Source: a bacterium
GTDB lineage: Bacteria; SM23-31; JAUVVT01
Direction: 5' to 3'
Length of the DNA: 6,536 nt
Assembly (NCBI GenBank): GCA_030604505.1
Contig: JAUVVT010000104.1
Coordinates: 1-6,536 of the forward strand
Below the pieces are notes generated by a model. The model had not been told where the DNA came from and did no database searches. It saw only the letters and a program-made list of their open reading frames with translations. Each line of letters starts with the position of its first letter. Position 1 is the stretch's first letter. Below are positions 5,207 through 6,536 of the stretch, piece by piece. The translations under genes were made by a program, and so were the position numbers.

Positions 5207-5545
5207 TTAATGGTCGCATATATTATCTCCTGTTTTAAGAGTGCCGTTAAGATATTCTGATACTATATCTTCAGGCTTACCGGTTGGAGAGCCCAAAACA
5301 ACCTCAATCCCATACTGATTGAAAAGATTCTGTGCTCTCATCCCCATTCCACCTGATATGATAATATTAGCACCTTTTTCAGCAAGCCACTCTGGTAACA
5401 TTCCTGGCTAATGGGGAGGACTCGGAACAAATTCACTGCCAATAATTTCTTTGCTCTCTTCATCTACTTCAAATATTGCAAACTCTTCACAATGACCAAA
5501 GTGCATACATACCTGATTCTGTGCAACAGGCAATGCAATTTTCAT
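5207..5545 (-). pseudogene. NifX-family gene (MHFGHC type) interrupted by an in-frame TAG
   Basis: Read through, this is a 112-residue Nitro_FeMo-Co protein: MKIALPVAQ, CMHFGHCEEF (13-22), SPPH, codon 46 = TAG (5408-5410), then PGMLPEWLAEKG, IISGGMGMRAQ, GIEVVLGSP and the terminal GDNICDH. Members of this family known to me read PPHEPG at this point, so a single base change of a Glu (or Gln) codon would create the stop. Both halves are otherwise intact, in one frame, and keep the family motifs. AAGGAG 8 nt before the ATG at 5545 is a proper ribosome site. The family binds Fe-S or cofactor precursors and is commonly found beside ferredoxin-MinD ATPases like the one just upstream. Explanations are a recent nonsense mutation, a sequencing or assembly error, UAG read-through, or two separate peptides: the second half could restart at ATG 5401, though the AGGA before it is only 1 nt from that ATG. 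No other gene here ends in TAG. Confidence 0.75.
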
Positions 5546-5576
5546 AATTATTTCTCCTTTTTTAATTATTTAGATA

Positions 5577-5595
5577 GTTGAATAATTGTTGAATA
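5577..5595. repeat. Two GTTGAATA direct repeats one helical turn apart
   Basis: GTTGAATA occurs at 5577-5584 and again at 5588-5595, an 11-bp period. The pair lies 32 to 50 bp upstream of the ATG of the interrupted NifX gene, where a promoter or activator site would be expected. No convincing -35/-10 pair was found with it. Short and AT-rich, so chance is possible. Confidence 0.25.
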
Positions 5596-5620
5596 CTAAT
5601 TTCTAAATTCTCTTTTTAGT

Positions 5621-5645
5621 AAAGACACATTGCCAATGTGTCTTT
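5621..5645 (-). terminator. Hairpin after the ATPase gene, possible terminator
   Basis: The arms AAAGACACATTG and CAATGTGTCTTT are perfectly complementary over 12 bases around one central base; a real hairpin would have an 11-bp stem and a 3-nt loop. It begins 19 nt after the ATPase stop at 5665 and lies 76 nt before the next ATG. The stem starts with AAA and ends with TTT on either strand, but only three T residues follow on the minus strand, so it would be a weak intrinsic terminator, an attenuating or mRNA-stabilising hairpin, or a protein-binding dyad. Confidence 0.5.
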
Positions 5646-5664
5646 ATAATACTTGTTATCATTT

Positions 5665-6531
5665 TTATAATTTTTTTAATTCTTCCGATATTCTATTCCA
5701 GATATTTTGGACCATTTCAGATGTTTTCTCATTAGAATATTCTACAACACTTTCCCTATTTATCATTGCCTTGATAAAAACATCATCATAAGGTATCTTA
5801 CCTAAAAAGTCAAAACTATTATCATTACAGAATTTCTCTATCTCTCTGGTAATGTTTAGATTTAAATCAAATTTATTAACACAAATACCGGCTTTTACTT
5901 TAAAATGATTTGTAAGTTTTGCCATTCTATCGAGGTCGTGCTTTCCCGATAAAGTAGGCTCAGTGACAATAAGAACGTAATCGGCACCTGTTACAGAAGA
6001 GATTACAGGGCATCCGATTCCCGGTGAACCATCAACAATAACCAATTCTAAAGTTTCCATTTTTGCAATTATCATGGCAATCCTTCTCACTATTGCGACG
6101 AGTTTTCCCGAATTTTCTTCCGCTATTCCGAGTTTTGCATGAACAAATTTACCAAACCTTGTATCAGAAATATACCATTCTCCAGATATATTCTGTCTCA
6201 TATCAATTGCTTTTTCTGGACAGAAATATGCACATACCCCGCATCCTTCACACGATATTTTATCTATTTCATAATCTTCACTTACCGCATCAAACTTGCA
6301 GAGTTCAATATATTTTCCACATTCAATACATTTATCTTTATTAATTACGGCACTGAAACCGCCGCTGAAAGTCTCTTTACGTTTGATCACAGGATTCAAT
6401 ATCAGATGAAGGTCTGCTGCATCTACATCACAATCAGCCATTACTTTCTTTTCAGCAAGTGCAGCGAAACATGCTACCAAACTTGTCTTTCCCGTTCCAC
6501 CTTTTCCACTTACTACTACCAATTCTTTCAT
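5665..6531 (-). CDS. MinD-superfamily P-loop ATPase with inserted ferredoxin domain
   Basis: This 288-residue protein belongs to COG1149. The deviant Walker A GKGGTGKTS is at 9-17 (K10 and K15), DCDVDAADLH at 33-42 is the switch/A' region, and LVIVDGSPGIGCPV at 163-176 is the Walker B/DxSPG stretch with C174. Inserted at about 62-110 is a 2[4Fe-4S] ferredoxin-like domain. Its second motif, CEGCGVCAYFCPEKAI (94-109), is complete. The first, CIECGKYIELC (68-78), has Tyr74 where the third cysteine is expected. Proteins of this type resemble Mrp/NBP35 and are thought to help Fe-S or metal-cluster transfer; they often occur as tandem pairs beside NifX-like genes, so a second ATPase may lie upstream beyond the edge. 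The start at 6531 is supported by the Walker A near the N-terminus; only TTACA of the leader is visible. A hairpin follows the stop. Confidence 0.92.
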   Translation of the reverse strand: MKELVVVSGKGGTGKTSLVACFAALAEKKVMADCDVDAADLHLILNPVIKRKETFSGGFSAVINKDKCIECGKYIELCKFDAVSEDYEIDKISCEGCGVCAYFCPEKAIDMRQNISGEWYISDTRFGKFVHAKLGIAEENSGKLVAIVRRIAMIIAKMETLELVIVDGSPGIGCPVISSVTGADYVLIVTEPTLSGKHDLDRMAKLTNHFKVKAGICVNKFDLNLNITREIEKFCNDNSFDFLGKIPYDDVFIKAMINRESVVEYSNEKTSEMVQNIWNRISEELKKL

Positions 6532-6536
6532 TGTAA

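Noticed and set aside
5207..5401. A stand-alone 64-residue gene starting at ATG 5401
   Set aside because: It is the second half of a NifX-family protein whose first half is in the same frame up to 5545, split only by TAG. A good ribosome site exists at 5545 and none with proper spacing at 5401.
6063..6344. Plus-strand open frame opposite the ATPase gene
   Set aside because: It is antisense to the ferredoxin and Walker regions; the translated sequence has no family features.

Overview
This window comes from an AT-rich bacterium, and all the genes I can support read on the minus strand. Several families point to an anaerobe: a MinD-type ATPase with an inserted ferredoxin domain, several NifX/NifB-type (Nitro_FeMo-Co) proteins, a COG0731 radical SAM protein, an FmdB zinc ribbon and a membrane polyferredoxin. 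The exported protein has an ordinary Sec signal peptide, and Shine-Dalgarno sites of the AGGAG type support Bacteria. Low-GC anaerobic groups such as Deferribacterota, Cloacimonadota or Desulfobacterota-like lineages would fit, but the sequence does not settle the phylum. There is no nif structural gene here, so the NifX-like proteins are more likely general metal or Fe-S cofactor carriers than nitrogenase factors.

Layout in the direction of transcription (high to low coordinates). 6531-5665 is the ferredoxin-containing MinD-superfamily ATPase, followed by a hairpin at 5621-5645. 5545-5207 is a NifX-family gene of the MHFGHC type, interrupted by one in-frame TAG at codon 46. 5018-4761 is an FmdB-type zinc ribbon with a cysteine-rich tail. 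4690-3752 is a radical SAM protein with a C-terminal winged-helix-like segment. 3649-2789 is a DUF89/ARMT1-like phosphatase, followed 17 nt later by a 99-residue J-domain protein (2771-2472). After a 125-nt regulatory gap with a perfect dyad at 2420-2435 comes a tight operon. It contains a cytosolic NifX-like protein (2346-1984), a cation diffusion facilitator fused to a NifX-like domain (1983-709), a signal-peptide-bearing NifX-like protein (707-273) and the start of a membrane 4Fe-4S polyferredoxin (225 to the window edge).

The most interesting part is 1-2346. Three paralogous NifX-like domains in one operon appear placed in the cytosol, on the cytosolic face of a metal efflux transporter, and outside the inner membrane, with a membrane Fe-S electron-transfer protein directly downstream. 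I infer a relay that hands a metal ion or small metal cluster across the membrane; this is not demonstrated. The upstream genes (ATPase/ferredoxin, a fourth NifX-like gene, zinc ribbon, radical SAM) are families often associated with metal-cluster assembly, so the window may be one metal-cofactor island. Two single-base peculiarities need verification: the TAG in the fourth NifX gene and a Cys-to-Tyr change in the first ferredoxin motif of the ATPase. No tRNA, rRNA, CRISPR array, IS element or gene-free stretch over 300 bases was seen.
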